Assembly (NCBI GenBank): GCA_030526355.1
Contig: JAUNDC010000002.1
Span: 1-64,000, forward strand
Origin: Bacillota bacterium
Lineage (GTDB): Bacteria; Bacillota; Clostridia; Peptostreptococcales; Anaerovoracaceae
Direction: 5' to 3'
DNA: 64,000 bases
Shown here: positions 41,865-51,906 of the stretch, piece by piece
Layout of the letters: every line of letters starts with the position of its first letter
Numbering within the stretch: position 1 is the stretch's first letter
Program-made: the position numbers and the translations under genes
Notes under the pieces: model-generated
The model's database searches: none
What the model was told of the DNA's origin: nothing
The model's input: the letters and a program-made list of their open reading frames with translations, nothing else

Positions 41865-42686
41865 ATGAAAGTATTATACTTTGACTGTACCAACGGAATA
41901 AGCGGTGACATGCTGCTGAATGCACTGATGGAGCTGGGCGAATGCAGAACAGAGGTTGAAGCCGCCATTGAAGCGGAGACTTTCAGTCATGAGCATCATA
42001 CCCATAGCGAGGAAAGCGCACACCATCACACTCACGAGCATTCTCATCACGGTCGCAGCTATCATGAAGTGAAGCAGCTGATAGCCCACTCAGGATTTTC
42101 AGCTAAAGCTAAAGAATATGCTGCAGCCATATACAGAAATATTGCGGTAGCCGAGGCAGAGGTTCACGGTGAAAGCCTTGAAACCATACATTTTCATGAG
42201 GTGGGACGCGACCAGGCAGTAAAAAATGCTCTAGGCATAGGCATGGCAATGGAAAAGCTTGCCCCGGATAAAACAGTAGTATCGCCAATATACGATGGAA
42301 AAGGAACGGTAGTATGCAGTCATGGTGAAATACCGGTTCCTGTGCCGGCAGTAAGAGCGTTGATGAAAAGAAGCACGTTCACTTTCCGTCAGGCAGAGGT
42401 TGAAATGGAAATGGTGACACCATCAGGGCTTGCAGGACTCATGGGAATAGGAGCGCAGCCGGCAGATTCTGGAGATACGGCTGCGGAACAGCAATACAAA
42501 CCCGAGCATGAGACAATAATAAAGGAAACGGAAGTGCACGGAGCCAGGGCAACCGGACGCGGAGGTCTTAAAGCATATTTGCTGCAAGTAAATGGCGAAA
42601 AAGTCTCCAAACAGCGGCTTGCGAAAGGGATTTTTGAGAATTTCCTCGTGCCGCCAACTAAAACTACAGCTCTCGCCGCAAATTAA
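41865..42686 (+). CDS. larC: LarC1-like nickel pincer cofactor protein, without LarC2
   Basis: A 273-residue protein with the N-terminal LarC signature MKVLYFDCTNGISGDMLLNA, the core IHFHEVGRDQAV, CSHGEIPVPVPAVRAL and MVTPSGLAGLM. A His-rich metal-binding segment (HEHHTHSEESAHHHTHEHSHH, about 21 residues) begins near residue 42. ATG 41865 starts at the conserved motif. LarC inserts nickel into the pincer pyridinium cofactor of lactate racemase-type enzymes and is usually about 400 residues, sometimes split into LarC1 and LarC2 by a frameshift. Here only the first part exists; the next gene is sseB-like. larA, larB and larE are absent. It may store nickel or be a remnant. Confidence 0.75.
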   Translation: MKVLYFDCTNGISGDMLLNALMELGECRTEVEAAIEAETFSHEHHTHSEESAHHHTHEHSHHGRSYHEVKQLIAHSGFSAKAKEYAAAIYRNIAVAEAEVHGESLETIHFHEVGRDQAVKNALGIGMAMEKLAPDKTVVSPIYDGKGTVVCSHGEIPVPVPAVRALMKRSTFTFRQAEVEMEMVTPSGLAGLMGIGAQPADSGDTAAEQQYKPEHETIIKETEVHGARATGRGGLKAYLLQVNGEKVSKQRLAKGIFENFLVPPTKTTALAAN

Positions 42687-42741
42687 CCGCCACCACTGCC
42701 GCAACCCCAACAACCACAACCACAACTAACAGGAGGACCCG

Positions 42742-43215
42742 ATGAACATAGAAAACATAAGCCCGGTAAGCAATCCGGAGCTGAAGGAAGCAATAAAAGC
42801 AGCTAAGAGCGAGCCGGGGATGGAAACCACGGTCGCCCTTCTCAACAAAGTAGTCGAAGCCAGGCTGCTGGCACCGGTCTCCATGGACAGAGACCCCGAA
42901 TACGATGCGAAAATAGATGAAGTTGTCCTTGAAAAGGACACACAGATAAGCTTCGAGCTGATAAAATCAAGCAACGGAGAACTGTATTATCCCGTTTTTA
43001 CAGACGGCCCGGAAATGAAAAAATGTGAAATCGATAAGGATCAGCACAGCTTGATAATAAATTTTGACGATCTGGCCGCAATGCTTCTGCAGCCGCAGAA
43101 CGCAGTCGCAGGCTTTGTGATAAATCCAATGAGCGACAATATCTGTTTCAGTACAGAAATGGTTGCCGCAATGAAAAAAGACATGGAAAAGGAGAAACAA
43201 GAAAATGGAAAATAA
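42742..43215 (+). CDS. SseB-family protein (N-terminal domain)
   Basis: A 157-residue soluble protein resembling the SseB N-terminal domain: [69 protein letters not shown]. SseB was linked to serine sensitivity in E. coli but has no clear biochemical role. ATG 42742 follows ACAGGAGGA. It overlaps valS by 11 nt, so the pair is translationally coupled; a C-rich spacer (42687-42730) precedes it. Confidence 0.78.
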   Translation: MNIENISPVSNPELKEAIKAAKSEPGMETTVALLNKVVEARLLAPVSMDRDPEYDAKIDEVVLEKDTQISFELIKSSNGELYYPVFTDGPEMKKCEIDKDQHSLIINFDDLAAMLLQPQNAVAGFVINPMSDNICFSTEMVAAMKKDMEKEKQENGK

Positions 43216-45907
43216 TCTGGCGAAGACATATAATCCTAAGGATTTCGAAGACAGAATATATGAAATGTGGGAAAAGAGCGGAGCCTTCAGAGCAGAGAGG
43301 GATCCGGACAAGAAGCCTTTTACCATCGTGATGCCGCCTCCAAACATTACAGGACAGCTTCACATGGGACATGCACTTGACCAGACACTTCAGGATGTTC
43401 TGACAAGATTCAAGAGACTGCAGGGATACAGCGCTCTCTGGCTTCCTGGCAGCGACCACGCAAGTATCGCTACAGAGGTTAAGGTTGTTGACAGAATCAG
43501 GAAGGAAGAAGGACTGGAGAAGGAAGATCTGGGCAGAGAGGAATTCCTCAAACGCGCATGGGCATGGAAAGAAGAATTCGGCGGCAAGATCACTAAACAG
43601 TGCCGTAAGCTGGGGGATTCATGCGACTGGAGCAGAGAACGTTTCACAATGGACGAAGGCTGCAATAAAGCAGTAAATCATTTCTTTGTAAAGCTCTACG
43701 AGAAAGGGCTCATTTATAGAGGAAACAGACTCATCAACTGGTGCCCTGAATGCGGAACATCACTTTCAGATGCAGAGGTTGAGCACGAGGACAAAAACGG
43801 AATGTACTGGTATTTCAGATATCCGGCAGCTGATGGCGGCGAGGGAGTTGTAGTAGCAACCTCAAGACCTGAGACCATGTTCGCTGACGTGGCAATTGCA
43901 GTACATCCTGACGATGAAAGATACAAGGACCTGGTAGGCAAGAATGTTATTCTGCCACTGGTAGGCAAGGAGATACCGGTAATTGCCGACCCGTATCCTG
44001 ATCCTGAGAAGGGAACAGGTGCAGTAAAAATCACACCGGCTCACGACCCTAACGACTTTGAGGTAGGACAGAGAAACGGACTTGATGCACCATCCTGTAT
44101 CGATTTCGAGGCTAAGATGAACAGCCTTGCAGGAAAATATGAAGGAATGGACAGATACGAATGCCGAAAGGCATGGGTAAAAGACCTTGATGAAGCCGGA
44201 TATCTCGTTAAGACTGAAGAAAAGGTAATTCCTGTAGGCGGATGCTACAGATGCGGAACTACAGTAGAGCCGATGCTTTCAGATCAGTGGTTTGTCAAGA
44301 TGGAGGAGCTGGCAAAGCCGGCCATCGAAGCAGCTAAGAATGGAGATCTGCAGCATGTGCCGGAAAGATTCGAAAAAATATACCTCCACTGGCTGGAGGA
44401 AATCAGAGACTGGTGTATTTCCAGACAATTGTGGTGGGGTCACAGAATTCCTGCATACTACTGTCAGGAATGTGGAGAACTGATGGTTGCAGAAACAGCT
44501 CCGGACAAATGCAGTAAGTGCGGCAGCACCAATATCAAGCAGGATGAGGATGTACTGGATACATGGTTCTCATCAGCACTCTGGCCGTTCTCTACACTCG
44601 GCTGGCCTGAAGAAACCGAGGATCTGAAGTACTTCTACCCTACAGACGTTCTGGTAACAGGATATGATATCATATTCTTCTGGGTAGTAAGAATGGTATT
44701 CTCAGCACTGGAAACAACAGGTGAAGTGCCATTTAAATATGTATATGTGCACGGTCTGGTGAGAGATGCTCAGGGAAGAAAAATGAGCAAATCCCTTGGA
44801 AACGGCATAGACCCGCTGGAAATCATAGACCAGTACGGAGCAGATGCCCTCAGGTTCATGCTGACAACAGGCATAACACCGGGCAATGATATGAGATTCA
44901 AGACAGACAAGCTTGAATCAGCCAGAAACTTTGCAAATAAATTATGGAATGCATCAAGATTCGTAATTATGAATCTGCAGAACGAGGACGGCAGCTTCAG
45001 AGAAATGGCAGATCTGTCAGATCTCGGCAAAGCAGCACTGCAGGATGAAGATAAGTGGATCATTTCCAGAGTGAATGATGCAGTAAAATATATCACAGAA
45101 ACCATGGAGAAATTTGATCTGGCACTGGCAGGACAGAGAGCATATGACCTGATCTGGAATGAATACTGTGACTGGTATATCGAGATCGTCAAGGGCAGAC
45201 TTTATGGAGATGATGAAGAAGACAAGAAGATTGCCAGAGCAGTACTTGTAAGAGTTCTCAAGGATATGCTGAGACTTCTCCATCCGTTTATGCCGTATAT
45301 TACAGAGGAAATATGGACATACCTGCCGAAGGGTGAAGCCACTGCAGGAAATCCCGAAAACTTCCTGATAAAAGAAAACTGGCCAATCTACGATGAAGCA
45401 CTCACCTTTGCAGATGAAGCCGCAAAGCTTGAAATGGCAATGGAAGTGATCAGAAGCATCAGAAATATCAGAGCAGAAGCCGATGCAGCACCAAGCAAGC
45501 AGCTGAGAGCAGTGATCCTCAGCGGAGAAGGCAAGGAGCCTGTTGTAAAGGCAGGAGAAAGATATATCAGAAAGCTTGCCAATATCAGTGAGATCATGTT
45601 CATACAGAGCAAGGATGAAGTTCCTGAAGAAGTTATGTCGGCAGTTGTTGCAGGAGCTGAAGTTTTCATTCCGCTGGATGATATTATGGATTATGAAGCA
45701 GAGCTGGAGAGACTTACAAAGGAAAAGAAAAAGCTTGAAGGCGAAGTTAAACGTGTAGCAGGAAAGCTTTCAAATGAGGGATTCATAAGCAAAGCCCCTG
45801 AGAAGGTAATCAATGAAGAAAAGGCTAAGAAAGTGAAATACGAGGAAATGCTTGCAAATGTCTGTGAGAGACTTGCCCTCGTAGAGAAAAAAACAGGGAA
45901 AAAATGA
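43205..45907 (+). CDS. valS: Valine-tRNA ligase
   Basis: A 900-residue class I synthetase. HIGH motif as [21 protein letters not shown] in [15 protein letters not shown]; editing domain near residues 150-330; zinc-type Cys pairs in the insert (CPECG, CQECG, CSKCG); C-terminal coiled coil ([19 protein letters not shown]). No T-box leader was found upstream; expression probably depends on the sseB promoter. It overlaps folC by 4 nt (ATGA). Confidence 0.97.
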   Translation: MENNLAKTYNPKDFEDRIYEMWEKSGAFRAERDPDKKPFTIVMPPPNITGQLHMGHALDQTLQDVLTRFKRLQGYSALWLPGSDHASIATEVKVVDRIRKEEGLEKEDLGREEFLKRAWAWKEEFGGKITKQCRKLGDSCDWSRERFTMDEGCNKAVNHFFVKLYEKGLIYRGNRLINWCPECGTSLSDAEVEHEDKNGMYWYFRYPAADGGEGVVVATSRPETMFADVAIAVHPDDERYKDLVGKNVILPLVGKEIPVIADPYPDPEKGTGAVKITPAHDPNDFEVGQRNGLDAPSCIDFEAKMNSLAGKYEGMDRYECRKAWVKDLDEAGYLVKTEEKVIPVGGCYRCGTTVEPMLSDQWFVKMEELAKPAIEAAKNGDLQHVPERFEKIYLHWLEEIRDWCISRQLWWGHRIPAYYCQECGELMVAETAPDKCSKCGSTNIKQDEDVLDTWFSSALWPFSTLGWPEETEDLKYFYPTDVLVTGYDIIFFWVVRMVFSALETTGEVPFKYVYVHGLVRDAQGRKMSKSLGNGIDPLEIIDQYGADALRFMLTTGITPGNDMRFKTDKLESARNFANKLWNASRFVIMNLQNEDGSFREMADLSDLGKAALQDEDKWIISRVNDAVKYITETMEKFDLALAGQRAYDLIWNEYCDWYIEIVKGRLYGDDEEDKKIARAVLVRVLKDMLRLLHPFMPYITEEIWTYLPKGEATAGNPENFLIKENWPIYDEALTFADEAAKLEMAMEVIRSIRNIRAEADAAPSKQLRAVILSGEGKEPVVKAGERYIRKLANISEIMFIQSKDEVPEEVMSAVVAGAEVFIPLDDIMDYEAELERLTKEKKKLEGEVKRVAGKLSNEGFISKAPEKVINEEKAKKVKYEEMLANVCERLALVEKKTGKK

Positions 45908-47205
45908 TAAACGCTGTAGAGAAATTACATGAGTTTGATAAATTCGGCAGCAGGCTGGGCATGGAAAGGATGAACGTGGTTCTGGAAAAGCTGGGGAATC
46001 CTCATGAAAACCTCAGGGTGATTCACGTGGCAGGAACCAACGGTAAAGGCTCGGTATGCAAATACCTTGAAGAAGGTCTGGCTGCTTGTGGGTACAAGGT
46101 AGGACTCTATACGTCTCCGTATATTGAGCGATTCAATGAAAGAATACGACTGGGAGGTCATGATATCTCCGACGAGGATCTGGGAATATATACGGAAAAG
46201 GTACTTGAAGCAGTAGATGAGATGATATCTGAGGGACATGACTCTCCAACCGAATTCGAGGTGGTGACGGCAATAGCTTTGCTGTATTTCAAGGAGAAGC
46301 AGGCAGATATCACTATCCTTGAGGTAGGGCTTGGAGGCAGCGGTGATTCCACCAATGTGATACGCCGGCCTCTGATATGTGCAATAACCTCAATTTCCTA
46401 TGACCATATGGACAGACTTGGAAACACCCTTGGGGAAATCGCAGCAGATAAAGCCGGCATAATAAAGAGCGGTGTTCCTGTCGTGTCAAATGTTGACGAG
46501 CCGGAAGCAGCGAGAGTTATCGCAGCTGCTGCATACCAGAAAGGCAGCAGGCTTTATGATATATCAAAGCTCAAGTTCAGTATTACAGAGGAATCTCCTG
46601 TTTCACAGAAGGTCAGCATGGAGCTGTATGAAACGGACTACAGTGACGTGGAGATTTCCATGACAGGGATTCATCAGGCAGAAAACCTCAAGACAGCACT
46701 TGCGGTAATAGAAATTCTGAGGAAAAAAAGAGAAATAAAGGTTGAACGCAGCAGACTGTATGAGGGCCTGAAAAGAGCCGTACAGCCAGGAAGGTTTGAG
46801 GTGATTTCCGGAAGTGAAGACGAGCTGCCGATGGTAGTTATCGACGGAGCTCATAATGAGGCCGGAGCAGATGCATTGAGGCAGACTGCAGAGAAATTCT
46901 TTCACGGCAGAAGGATACTGCTTGTAACGGGGATGCTTGCTGACAAGCAGGTAGATGAAATAATTGAACACTTTGTCAGAATAACTGAGGATATCATAGC
47001 AACAGAGCCGGATAATCCGAGAAAGCTCAGCTGCGGTGAGCTGGAGGCGAAGCTGAAGGCCAGGGGAATAAGCCCGTTGAAATCGGTTGAATCAGCAGAA
47101 TGTGTTGACGCAGCCAGAAGTATATGGGATGGTTATGAGGTTGTGATATTCGCAGGTTCGCTATATCTGATAGGAGATGTCAGGAGGGTAATAAAAAATG
47201 GGTAA
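45904..47205 (+). CDS. folC: Folylpolyglutamate synthase / dihydrofolate synthase
   Basis: A 433-residue Mur-ligase-like enzyme adding glutamates to folates. ATP-binding loop [35 protein letters not shown] folate region; [26 protein letters not shown]. In many Firmicutes folC follows valS, as here. It overlaps the lipid kinase gene by 8 nt. Confidence 0.95.
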   Translation: MINAVEKLHEFDKFGSRLGMERMNVVLEKLGNPHENLRVIHVAGTNGKGSVCKYLEEGLAACGYKVGLYTSPYIERFNERIRLGGHDISDEDLGIYTEKVLEAVDEMISEGHDSPTEFEVVTAIALLYFKEKQADITILEVGLGGSGDSTNVIRRPLICAITSISYDHMDRLGNTLGEIAADKAGIIKSGVPVVSNVDEPEAARVIAAAAYQKGSRLYDISKLKFSITEESPVSQKVSMELYETDYSDVEISMTGIHQAENLKTALAVIEILRKKREIKVERSRLYEGLKRAVQPGRFEVISGSEDELPMVVIDGAHNEAGADALRQTAEKFFHGRRILLVTGMLADKQVDEIIEHFVRITEDIIATEPDNPRKLSCGELEAKLKARGISPLKSVESAECVDAARSIWDGYEVVIFAGSLYLIGDVRRVIKNG

Positions 47206-48118
47206 TGAGAAAAAAGCAAACAAGATTCTGCTCTATTACAATGCACATTCCGGAAGCGGAATATTCAAGAACAATCTGGATCATATCGTTGAGAGATGCC
47301 AGAATGCAGGATTTCAGGTCGTACCGGTCAGGGCGGCCAAAGGGTACGTTATTAACGAGGTGCTGAGTACGATAGACCAGAGTGAATTCAGCAGGATAAT
47401 AGCTGCAGGAGGAGACGGAACAATAAACCTGTGTGTCAATGCAATGGTAAATAATAATATAGATCTGCCGATGGCACTGCTGCCGGCAGGTACGGCAAAC
47501 GACTTCGCATATTATTTCGAGCTGCCGTCAGATCTGGATTATCTGCTTGATGTGGCACTGGGAGATAAGACAACAAGTGCTGATGTCGGAGTTGTCAATG
47601 ACAGACATTTCGTGAATGTGGCAGCACTGGGCGCACTTATCGATGTGAGCCAGAAGACAGACCCTAATCTCAAGAATGCCATAGGAGTTGTAGCGTACTA
47701 TCTCAAGGCTCTGACGGAGATACCTCAGATAAGAGCACTTCCGGTAAAGCTCATAACACCGGAAAAAACCTATGAAGAAGAAATCTACTTCATGGTGGTA
47801 ATGAACGGAGAATCAGCAGGTGGCTTCAGGAAGCTTTCGCCTGAATCCTCCATGAATGACGGCAAGCTGGACGTTATAGCATTCAGGAAAATGCACATTG
47901 TGGAGCTGGCTCCGCTGCTGTTTGAGGTGGTACACGGCAGACATCCGAAGAACGACAACGTGCTGTATTTCCAGACAGATAAACTAAGGATAGAATCCCC
48001 GGAAAGAATAAGTACGGATATAGATGGAGAGCATGGAGAGGAGCTGCCGCTTAACTTCAGCGTGCTTAACAAGAGACTCAAGGTATTTGTTTCAAAGGAT
48101 ACATGGCACTACGACTAA
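47198..48118 (+). CDS. Diacylglycerol kinase-like lipid kinase (YegS/DgkB family)
   Basis: A 306-residue kinase with LLYYNAHSGSGIFKNNLD, AAGGDGTINLCVNAM (GGDGT nucleotide-binding motif), PAGTANDFAYYFELP and the C-terminal FRKLSPESSMNDGKLDV block. It probably phosphorylates diacylglycerol or a related lipid at the membrane to recycle it into phospholipid synthesis. The substrate cannot be fixed from sequence. Confidence 0.88.
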   Translation: MGNEKKANKILLYYNAHSGSGIFKNNLDHIVERCQNAGFQVVPVRAAKGYVINEVLSTIDQSEFSRIIAAGGDGTINLCVNAMVNNNIDLPMALLPAGTANDFAYYFELPSDLDYLLDVALGDKTTSADVGVVNDRHFVNVAALGALIDVSQKTDPNLKNAIGVVAYYLKALTEIPQIRALPVKLITPEKTYEEEIYFMVVMNGESAGGFRKLSPESSMNDGKLDVIAFRKMHIVELAPLLFEVVHGRHPKNDNVLYFQTDKLRIESPERISTDIDGEHGEELPLNFSVLNKRLKVFVSKDTWHYD

Positions 48119-48132
48119 GGAGGAAACTACAT

Positions 48133-48603
48133 ATGATGAACTTTAAGATATCAGTAACGGACGACTATGAGAAACTTGTTCCTTTTTTCATAGCAAATGA
48201 TCTGGAATTCACAGAGGATGAGCCAGTGCCTACAGACCTTGTGAAATGCTGGCAGATAGTCAAGGGGGAGATGGACGACTCAGCAGATGCTTCCGGCAAA
48301 GAAGAGCTTATCGGAGCTTTCGTGCTGGCAAAGCGTCAGGGCGAATTTATTGTGGATGGTATAGCAATCGCTCCGGAATACAGAAAGTTCAAGCTTGGTA
48401 AAGCTCTCCTCAACAGAGGTATAGAGGAAACCCTCAAGCTGGGAGGCAGGAGGATATACCTGGTGGCTAGAGCACCTGAATTCTTCCGCAAGCAGGGATT
48501 TGTTACAGTAGACAGGAAGGATGCTCCGGAATTCTTTGAGTGTCTGACATGCCCTCAGTATGGTAAAGAATGCCATCCGGAAGTGATGCTGCTGGAAATG
48601 TAA
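48133..48603 (+). CDS. GNAT N-acetyltransferase
   Basis: A 156-residue GNAT protein. FVLAKRQGEFIVDGIAIAPE and YRKFKLGKALLNRGIEETL (acetyl-CoA pyrophosphate loop, R-x-x-x-L-G-K-A type) are the core; ARAPEFFRKQGFVTVDR is the C-terminal half, and four Cys near the end (CLTCPQYGKEC) resemble clostridial ArgA/ PA4866-like forms. ATG 48133 follows AAGGAGG; an in-frame ATG at 48103 lies in the previous gene. Substrate unknown. Confidence 0.82.
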   Translation: MMNFKISVTDDYEKLVPFFIANDLEFTEDEPVPTDLVKCWQIVKGEMDDSADASGKEELIGAFVLAKRQGEFIVDGIAIAPEYRKFKLGKALLNRGIEETLKLGGRRIYLVARAPEFFRKQGFVTVDRKDAPEFFECLTCPQYGKECHPEVMLLEM

Positions 48604-48612
48604 TCCCTGACT

Positions 48613-49230
48613 TTATATTGTTTCGATATTTGCAATGGACACCTCGTAAGCTGTTTTGTTTATCAGGTGTCCTTCTTCTGTATATTTACGATAATCGCGG
48701 CTCTGGATGCGCCCCTCGATCATGATCTTGTCTCCTACAGACAGACTTCCTGAGTATGCTGCATTTCTGCCCCAGGCGATTGCGGGGATATAGTCGGATT
48801 TATTGTACATTCTGTTGACAGCCACCATGAGATCACATATTTCACGCCCCAGAGGCGATCTGCGGCGGACAGGCTGCCTGCATATAAACCCTTCAAGATA
48901 GATGCTGTTTTCGTTTTCGGAATCAGATTCACAGCAATATTCCATTTCGCGGACAAAAACCGTAACCTCAAGCTTGTTTCTGCCATCCACCTCGCGATTG
49001 TATGTACGGATTTGACCGGTTATATCAAGGTATTCACCATTCAGCGGAGAACGCCCACCCAGAAGCCTTTCTGAAATAATCAGCCGTATTCTGTCCTCAT
49101 AGCCGCTGCGTCTGCATATACCCAGAAGCAGCATGTAGAATGCTTCACCGTAGGTTTTGTGGTTGAATACGGGACTTGAGAGAACTCTTCCCGATAAATG
49201 TACCTTGTTTACTTCTGTAATTTTTTCCAT
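48613..49230 (-). CDS. Single-stranded DNA-binding protein-like, two OB folds
   Basis: A 205-residue protein that contains two successive SSB-like OB domains: about 5-95 (VNKVHLSGRVLSSPVF...GEYLDITGQIRTYN) and about 107-203 (NSIYLEGFICRQPVRR...GDKIMIEGRIQSRDY). The second keeps the SSB pattern VAVNR...YIPAIAWGRNA. There is no acidic C-terminal tail of the DDDIPF type, so it is probably not the main replicative SSB. The gene faces its neighbours and shares an unusual upstream motif with the spoIIM-like gene. Confidence 0.85.
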   Translation of the reverse strand: MEKITEVNKVHLSGRVLSSPVFNHKTYGEAFYMLLLGICRRSGYEDRIRLIISERLLGGRSPLNGEYLDITGQIRTYNREVDGRNKLEVTVFVREMEYCCESDSENENSIYLEGFICRQPVRRRSPLGREICDLMVAVNRMYNKSDYIPAIAWGRNAAYSGSLSVGDKIMIEGRIQSRDYRKYTEEGHLINKTAYEVSIANIETI

Positions 49231-49259
49231 AGCTATCCCCCTCAGGCATACTTCTGTTA

Positions 49260-49291
49260 AATATATGCATCCCGAAGTGGAGTTTATACAT
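49260..49291 (-). promoter_or_regulatory. Candidate sigma-E-like promoter of the SSB-like gene
   Basis: On the minus strand TATAAA (49288-49283) is followed after about 17 nt from ATA by CATATATT (49267-49260). The 17 bases GCATATATTTAACAGAA (49268-49252) are identical to those in front of the spoIIM-like gene (21831-21815). The -35 is weaker than in that case. Confidence 0.35.
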
Positions 49292-49298
49292 AGTTTTG

Positions 49299-49307
49299 TG
49301 GTATAAT
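49299..49307 (+). promoter_or_regulatory. Extended -10 promoter of the gtr cassette
   Basis: TGGTATAAT (49299-49307), TG-n-TATAAT type, 37 nt before the GTG start of the first gtr gene; no good -35 element is seen. Confidence 0.55.
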
Positions 49308-49344
49308 AAAAAACTGAATTATTTAAAGAGACAGGAGTGGAATT

Positions 49345-50919
49345 GTGAACATACGTCAGTTTGATATGTGTGAAAAATTAAGTCAGGTGTCCGGCAGCAG
49401 CAAAAGACAGTTTGTCAACTGTATGGCTGCTGTTATGGTATGGGGTATGATTGCTCACGGGTATATTTTTTTAAATGCTCTGTTCTCACATGATTCTTTA
49501 AATGAGTTCAATGCAGATGAATTTGGGAACGAATGGAAGATTCAGCTGGGAAGGGTGTTAGTTCCCTTATACAGAGCCGTTGTGAGAGGCGATATTACTA
49601 TGCCCTGGCTGATTGGAATAATTTCTCTTGTGTATATTGGGATAGCTGTATTTATTGTTGTGAAGATTTTTGATATCAGATCACGGCTGGGAATCATACT
49701 GGCTGCTGGTATTTTTACCGTAAATATTACTGTTATCTCTCAGGCAGCTACTTATATAAATGATATGGACTGTAATATGCTGGCTTTGCTTATGGCAGTG
49801 CTCTCGGTTTATATGTGGCGGAATTATAAACGAGGATTTTTGTATGGTATGGTGCCTGTCGGTATTGCTATAGGTCTGTATCAGAGCTATATTTCCGTTG
49901 CAGTGACGTTGATAATAATGGTTTGCATTATAGATTTGCTTGAGTACAAGAAATTCCATACTGTGTTTAATAATGGAATAAAAGGAATAGCAATGCTTAT
50001 TGGGGGCGGCGTTATCTATTTTATTCTCGTCAAGGTGGTACTGTCATTTACAGGGATTTCTCTTATCACGGGAAAATATAATTCACTCAGCAATGTTTTT
50101 GAACAATCAGTTATTGACATGCTTAAGCTTGTAAAGGATGAATATATATATACGCTTTTGGAATTTATAACAGTACCATCTATGTATTCTGCTGCTATGT
50201 ATATACAGGGAATAGCCGCCTGTTTGACAATTATTTTTATTATTCGCAGAATCAGTTCAAAGAAAATAGGAATAAAAGAAAAAGTCATTTCTATTATCCT
50301 GATACTACTTCTCCCTCTGGGTATGAACATATCTTATATACTGGTAGGAGGTATGAGTCATGACCTTATGATTTTTGCGGTATGGTTGGTATATCTGTTT
50401 GCTTATCTAATTGCTGATAAAATAGGTACATTATCAATTAAAGGGAATACGGGAAACAGAATTTCTGCAATAATAATAGGTATTATGATTTTTGTTGTAT
50501 TATGGGGTAATGTTCAGCTCGCGAATGAAGCATATCTGAAAAAAAATATAGAGCATGAGTCAAATAATATGCTGTTTACAAGAGTGATATATGATCTTGA
50601 AAAAAATTCAGACAGCAATGAACAGGTTATATTTGTTGGGACTCCAAATAATGAATTTCTGTATAAACCTGGCTTTGAAAACGTATCGACTTTGACAGGA
50701 ATGGGGAGTAATTATGTGCTTGTTGCTTCAAATTACGAACGATGCTTGGCATATTTTAATTATATTGCCGCATACCCTATTAATCTGGCTCCGGAGGAAA
50801 AATGGGAGGAATACATGAAACGTCAGGAGGTCAAGGAAATGCCTGTATATCCGGAGGATGGAAGCATCCGAGAAATAGATGGAATAGTTGTTGTGAAACT
50901 TGGTAATACGGAGGAATAA
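49345..50919 (+). CDS. Membrane glucosyltransferase-like protein (GtrII family)
   Basis: A 524-residue polytopic protein of the Glucos_trans_II type with about 11 membrane segments. The N-terminal extracytoplasmic acid-rich loop has HDSLNEFNADEFGNEWKIQLGRVL, typical of this family (catalytic acidic residues). Such enzymes transfer a sugar from undecaprenyl phosphate onto a glycan on the outer face of the membrane. Start GTG 49345 follows AGGAGTGG. Together with the next GtrB, GalE and GtrA genes it makes a full lipid-carrier glycosylation cassette. The C-terminus ends in an extracytoplasmic domain of about 120 residues. Confidence 0.82.
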   Translation: MNIRQFDMCEKLSQVSGSSKRQFVNCMAAVMVWGMIAHGYIFLNALFSHDSLNEFNADEFGNEWKIQLGRVLVPLYRAVVRGDITMPWLIGIISLVYIGIAVFIVVKIFDIRSRLGIILAAGIFTVNITVISQAATYINDMDCNMLALLMAVLSVYMWRNYKRGFLYGMVPVGIAIGLYQSYISVAVTLIIMVCIIDLLEYKKFHTVFNNGIKGIAMLIGGGVIYFILVKVVLSFTGISLITGKYNSLSNVFEQSVIDMLKLVKDEYIYTLLEFITVPSMYSAAMYIQGIAACLTIIFIIRRISSKKIGIKEKVISIILILLLPLGMNISYILVGGMSHDLMIFAVWLVYLFAYLIADKIGTLSIKGNTGNRISAIIIGIMIFVVLWGNVQLANEAYLKKNIEHESNNMLFTRVIYDLEKNSDSNEQVIFVGTPNNEFLYKPGFENVSTLTGMGSNYVLVASNYERCLAYFNYIAAYPINLAPEEKWEEYMKRQEVKEMPVYPEDGSIREIDGIVVVKLGNTEE

Positions 50920-50920
50920 A

Positions 50921-51886
50921 ATGGGCTCACAGACTTTATATATTGTCATACCATGCTTTAATGAGGAAGCTGTTTTAAGAGAGACTGCAAAGCGAATAGG
51001 ATTTAAAATTAATAAGCTTATTGCCTCAGGTAAAATATCGGAGGACAGTAAAGTTTTGTTTGTAAATGATGGCTCGGGAGATTCTACGTGGGATATAATA
51101 GCTGAGCTGCACAGTATGAATAAACTGTACTATGGCGTTAATCTAAGCAGAAACAGGGGCCATCAGAATGCTTTGCTGGCAGGGTTGATGGTGGCTAAGG
51201 AAAAAGCTGATATGGTAATTTCCATGGATGCAGATCTTCAGGACGATATAAATGCCATAGATGAAATGATAGATAAATATCATGAAGGTAATGACATAGT
51301 TTATGGTGTCAGAAACAAGCGCGAAACGGACACTTTGTTTAAAAGAGTAACGGCAGAGCTGTTTTATAAATTAATGAAAGCTTTAGGTGCTGATACTGTA
51401 TATAATCATGCAGATTACAGGCTGATGAGCAGTAGAGCTCTTACGGGATTATCAGATTTCAAAGAGGTAAATTTATTCCTTAGAGGGATAGTGCCTTTAA
51501 TAGGATATAAATCTGATATAGTATATTATGAACGAAGTGAACGATTTGCAGGAGAAAGCAAATATCCATTAAAAAAGATGATCGCGTTTGCACTTGAAGG
51601 CATAACCTCTTTGAGTGTGAAACCCATACGTATGATAACGATAATGGGGTTCTTTATTTTTGTTATCAGCTTATTTATGCTGATATATTCGCTGATTCAG
51701 AAATTTACAGGTAATGTGGTTGAGGGATGGTCAAGTCTCATAGTGTCAATTTGGGCAATTGGTGGAGCAATTATTCTCTCTATAGGTGTTATTGGGGAAT
51801 ATATAGGAAAAATATATTTGGAGACCAAAGCTAGGCCTAAATATATAATAGAGGAAAAACTTACGGATAATGAAGATAATGGATAA
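50921..51886 (+). CDS. gtrB: Polyprenyl-phosphate glycosyltransferase (GtrB-like, GT2)
   Basis: A 321-residue GT2 enzyme. GT-A core with YIVIPCFNEEAVLRE, FVNDGSGDSTWDII, SRNRGHQNALLAGL and the metal-binding MDADLQDD; two C-terminal membrane spans (about 230-260 and 270-300). It should load a hexose from a UDP-sugar onto undecaprenyl phosphate on the cytoplasmic face. ATG 50921 follows ACGGAGG. Confidence 0.93.
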   Translation: MGSQTLYIVIPCFNEEAVLRETAKRIGFKINKLIASGKISEDSKVLFVNDGSGDSTWDIIAELHSMNKLYYGVNLSRNRGHQNALLAGLMVAKEKADMVISMDADLQDDINAIDEMIDKYHEGNDIVYGVRNKRETDTLFKRVTAELFYKLMKALGADTVYNHADYRLMSSRALTGLSDFKEVNLFLRGIVPLIGYKSDIVYYERSERFAGESKYPLKKMIAFALEGITSLSVKPIRMITIMGFFIFVISLFMLIYSLIQKFTGNVVEGWSSLIVSIWAIGGAIILSIGVIGEYIGKIYLETKARPKYIIEEKLTDNEDNG

Positions 51887-51906
51887 AATTGTGAAAGGAG
51901 TCATAA

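Noticed and set aside
42687-42741. Hidden larC2 or programmed frameshift after larC1
   Set aside because: The following bases are a C-rich spacer and then a different gene; no LarC2-like sequence appears in any frame.
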